Source of the DNA: Candidatus Nitrosopumilus sp.
Lineage (GTDB): Archaea; Thermoproteota; Nitrososphaeria; Nitrososphaerales; Nitrosopumilaceae
DNA: 7,604 bases
Reading direction: 5' to 3'
Assembly (NCBI GenBank): GCA_029860565.1
Contig: JAOUAY010000047.1
Span: 1 to 7,604 of the forward strand
The translations under genes were made by a program, and so were the position numbers. The notes beneath the pieces are model-generated. The model had not been told where the DNA came from. It saw only the letters and a program-made list of their open reading frames with translations, and searched no databases. Of this stretch, positions 6,221 through 7,604 are shown piece by piece (position 1 is the first letter of the stretch; every line of letters starts with the position of its first letter).

Positions 6221-6230
6221 TTTTTAAAAG
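6221..6230 (+). promoter_or_regulatory. Candidate TATA box for the surface repeat protein
   Basis: TTTTTAAAAG is centred about 27 bases before the ATG at 6252. The 78-base gap after archease contains no ribosome binding motif at a useful distance from that ATG, so leaderless transcription is likely. Confidence 0.5.
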
Positions 6231-6251
6231 GGTGTCACTTGATGGTTTAGC

Positions 6252-7604
6252 ATGTTAACTAGACTGGCATTATTGATAGTTTTTGGGATTTCACTTGTAA
6301 TTATTACTCCAGCCCATGCAGATGTTGAATCGTTATCTCTCGGGAAACCATTTTACACAAATGAGGAAAATATTGAATTTGTCGGAACTGAAGAAGATGG
6401 GTTTAAGCAAGTTTCAGTGGCTATCAAAAGAAATGGTGTCACGCTTGAATTGTTAGGAGATCCCGCTTCAGACAAAGATGGAGCATTTACTACATTTCCT
6501 AGACTAGTAGAAAAAATTTTTGAGTCCAACGGAACTTATGAGGCAATTGCATTTACATCAACTCAAAGAATTGAAGATGGGATTATATTGAATTTAGAAT
6601 ATGACGGGCAACGAGTTACAGAAGTTACAGATTTTGTTTTAGCTTTAAAATCAATTTCAGATTACTCAACTGATGTAGAAAAAACAATTACATTTACAGC
6701 AAGCATTACTGACAGTTCCGTTAAAGATGTAGTTTTTAGTTTAGATGATGAACCATCAGGAGCTACAATAGATTCAGAATCTGGAAAATTTGTTTGGACA
6801 CCATCAAAATCACAGGGAAATATACAAGACGTGGATTACAGTTTTGACATTATTGCAACTAAAGGATCTCAAGAGGACAAAGAAAGCATTACAATTACGG
6901 TAAAACAAGCATATGTTGAGCCAGTTAAGGAACCAGAACCAACAAAGGAACCAGAACCAACAAAGACAACAGAGCCAAAAGACTTAGGAATCGCATCCTT
7001 TGTAGATGAGACAAAAGATCCGCAAAGCTATATTGACAGGTACAACAACGAGGCAACCTACAAGAAATGGTTTGATGAGAACTTTGCAGAGTATGATTCG
7101 ATTTACCAGGCAGTCGGACTGGAGGAACCTAAAGTGTTAGCATCATTTGTAGATCCAAATTTGGATCCTCAGTATTATGTTGACAGATACAATAAGGAAA
7201 CCACATACAAAAAATGGTTTGATGAAACATATCCCGATATTACAATTTATGAAGCAGTGGGATTAGAAGAAGAAGAAATTGTTGAGCAAGAATTTGGAGA
7301 ATGTGGAGAGGGAACAGATCTTGTTGATGGAATGTGTGTAATTGTTGATAATTCTAATGGAGGAGGTTGTTTAATTGCAACTGCAACATATGGTTCTGAG
7401 ATGGCACCACAAGTGCAATTTCTTAGAGAAGTTAGAGATAATCAATTAATGAGTACTAATTCAGGTTCATTGTTTATGACAGGATTTAACCAATTGTATT
7501 ATTCGTTCTCACCAACAATTGCAGATATGGAAAGAGAAAACCCAGCATTCAAAGAAGCAGTAAAAATTGGAATAACACCATTGTTGTCATCACTGCCAAT
7601 AATG
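6252..7604 (+). CDS. Secreted Ig-like repeat protein with CFI-box-type C-terminal sorting region (3' end outside window)
   Basis: The frame is open for 451 codons from the ATG at 6252 to the window edge. Residues 1-23 are a signal peptide ending in AHA before D. Residues about 24-130 look like a beta-sandwich domain. Residues about 131-218 resemble a putative Ig/cadherin-like domain, with GATIDSESGKFVWTPS (170-185) being the characteristic strand-turn. A Pro/Glu/Lys/Thr linker (221-243) follows, then two copies of a ~47-residue repeat (248-294, 297-342), a Cys pair (351, 362) in CGEGTDLVDGMC, and a glycine run leading to GGCLIATATYGS (371-382) and a YYSFSP-x-IAD segment (416-425). This last region matches the CFI-box C-terminal domain seen in exported proteins, thought to act in sorting or anchoring; the expected hydrophobic tail is just beginning at the edge. 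Most likely a cell-surface or adhesion-type protein; its partner is unknown. Confidence 0.88.
   Translation, partial: MLTRLALLIVFGISLVIITPAHADVESLSLGKPFYTNEENIEFVGTEEDGFKQVSVAIKRNGVTLELLGDPASDKDGAFTTFPRLVEKIFESNGTYEAIAFTSTQRIEDGIILNLEYDGQRVTEVTDFVLALKSISDYSTDVEKTITFTASITDSSVKDVVFSLDDEPSGATIDSESGKFVWTPSKSQGNIQDVDYSFDIIATKGSQEDKESITITVKQAYVEPVKEPEPTKEPEPTKTTEPKDLGIASFVDETKDPQSYIDRYNNEATYKKWFDENFAEYDSIYQAVGLEEPKVLASFVDPNLDPQYYVDRYNKETTYKKWFDETYPDITIYEAVGLEEEEIVEQEFGECGEGTDLVDGMCVIVDNSNGGGCLIATATYGSEMAPQVQFLREVRDNQLMSTNSGSLFMTGFNQLYYSFSPTIADMERENPAFKEAVKIGITPLLSSLPIM
6927..6962 (+). repeat. 18-bp perfect tandem repeat encoding a Pro/Glu/Lys linker
   Basis: AAGGAACCAGAACCAACA occurs twice in direct succession (6927-6944, 6945-6962) and encodes KEPEPT twice, in frame. 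It lies in the linker between the Ig-like domain and the repeat region of the surface protein. Exact identity of the copies suggests recent slippage, so copy number may vary between strains. Confidence 0.85.
6993..7277 (+). repeat. Two-copy ~47-residue FVD...KKWFDE...AVGLEE module
   Basis: Copy 1 (6993-7133) and copy 2 (7140-7277) share ASFVD, DPQ-x-Y-(I/V)-DRYN, TYKKWFDE, a Y-x-x-I-Y-x-AVGLEE end and similar length. A shared Tyr- and Trp-rich core suggests a small folded unit rather than a flexible linker. Third positions differ in many codons, so the duplication is not recent. I do not know a named domain for it. Confidence 0.8.

Noticed and set aside
1..7604. Mobile element, CRISPR array or defence system
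   Set aside because: No transposase, integrase, regularly spaced repeats, target-site duplications or nuclease-like genes were seen. The repeats present are within-protein duplications.

Overview
The window looks like chromosomal DNA from an ammonia-oxidising archaeon of the Nitrosopumilus type (Thaumarchaeota / Nitrososphaerota). This rests on four observations. The DNA is AT-rich. Several genes have TATA-like boxes about 26-28 bases upstream of the start codon, with no obvious ribosome binding site, as in leaderless archaeal transcripts. Two secreted proteins carry C-terminal modules that I know mainly from thaumarchaeal exported proteins. The gene set is archaeal in character (archease, DUF72, a DedA-like membrane protein, a zinc alcohol dehydrogenase). 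The genus is an inference; no rRNA gene is present to confirm it.

Layout. Bases 1-814 (minus strand) hold the N-terminal part of an unrecognised protein with a duplicated helical motif followed by a coiled coil; it runs off the left edge. A divergent spacer follows (815-1100). Next comes a secreted PQQ-type sugar dehydrogenase starting at a TTG codon (1101-2567), with two tandem C-terminal W-W modules. The 205-base gap after it contains a strong candidate for an unannotated structured RNA (2643-2744), closed by a perfect 10-bp stem and richer in G+C than its flanks. A DUF72/YecE-like gene follows (2773-3564), converging on a DedA-family membrane protein gene (4213-3665, minus). Upstream of that, on the same strand, is a zinc-dependent medium-chain dehydrogenase (5248-4298). 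It is divergent from a small VOC/glyoxalase-like gene (5341-5706), which is followed by archease (TTG start, 5754-6173). The window ends inside a secreted repeat protein with a CFI-box-type C-terminal sorting region (6252 onward).

How the parts relate. This is mostly a row of short, separately promoted housekeeping and surface genes rather than one operon. The two exported proteins (1101 and 6252) likely act outside the membrane or at the cell surface. Archease would serve RNA ligation by RtcB, which lies elsewhere. I see no insertion sequence, phage gene, CRISPR array, tRNA or rRNA. The most interesting unexplained element is the candidate RNA at 2643-2744; the two surface proteins with duplicated modules come next.
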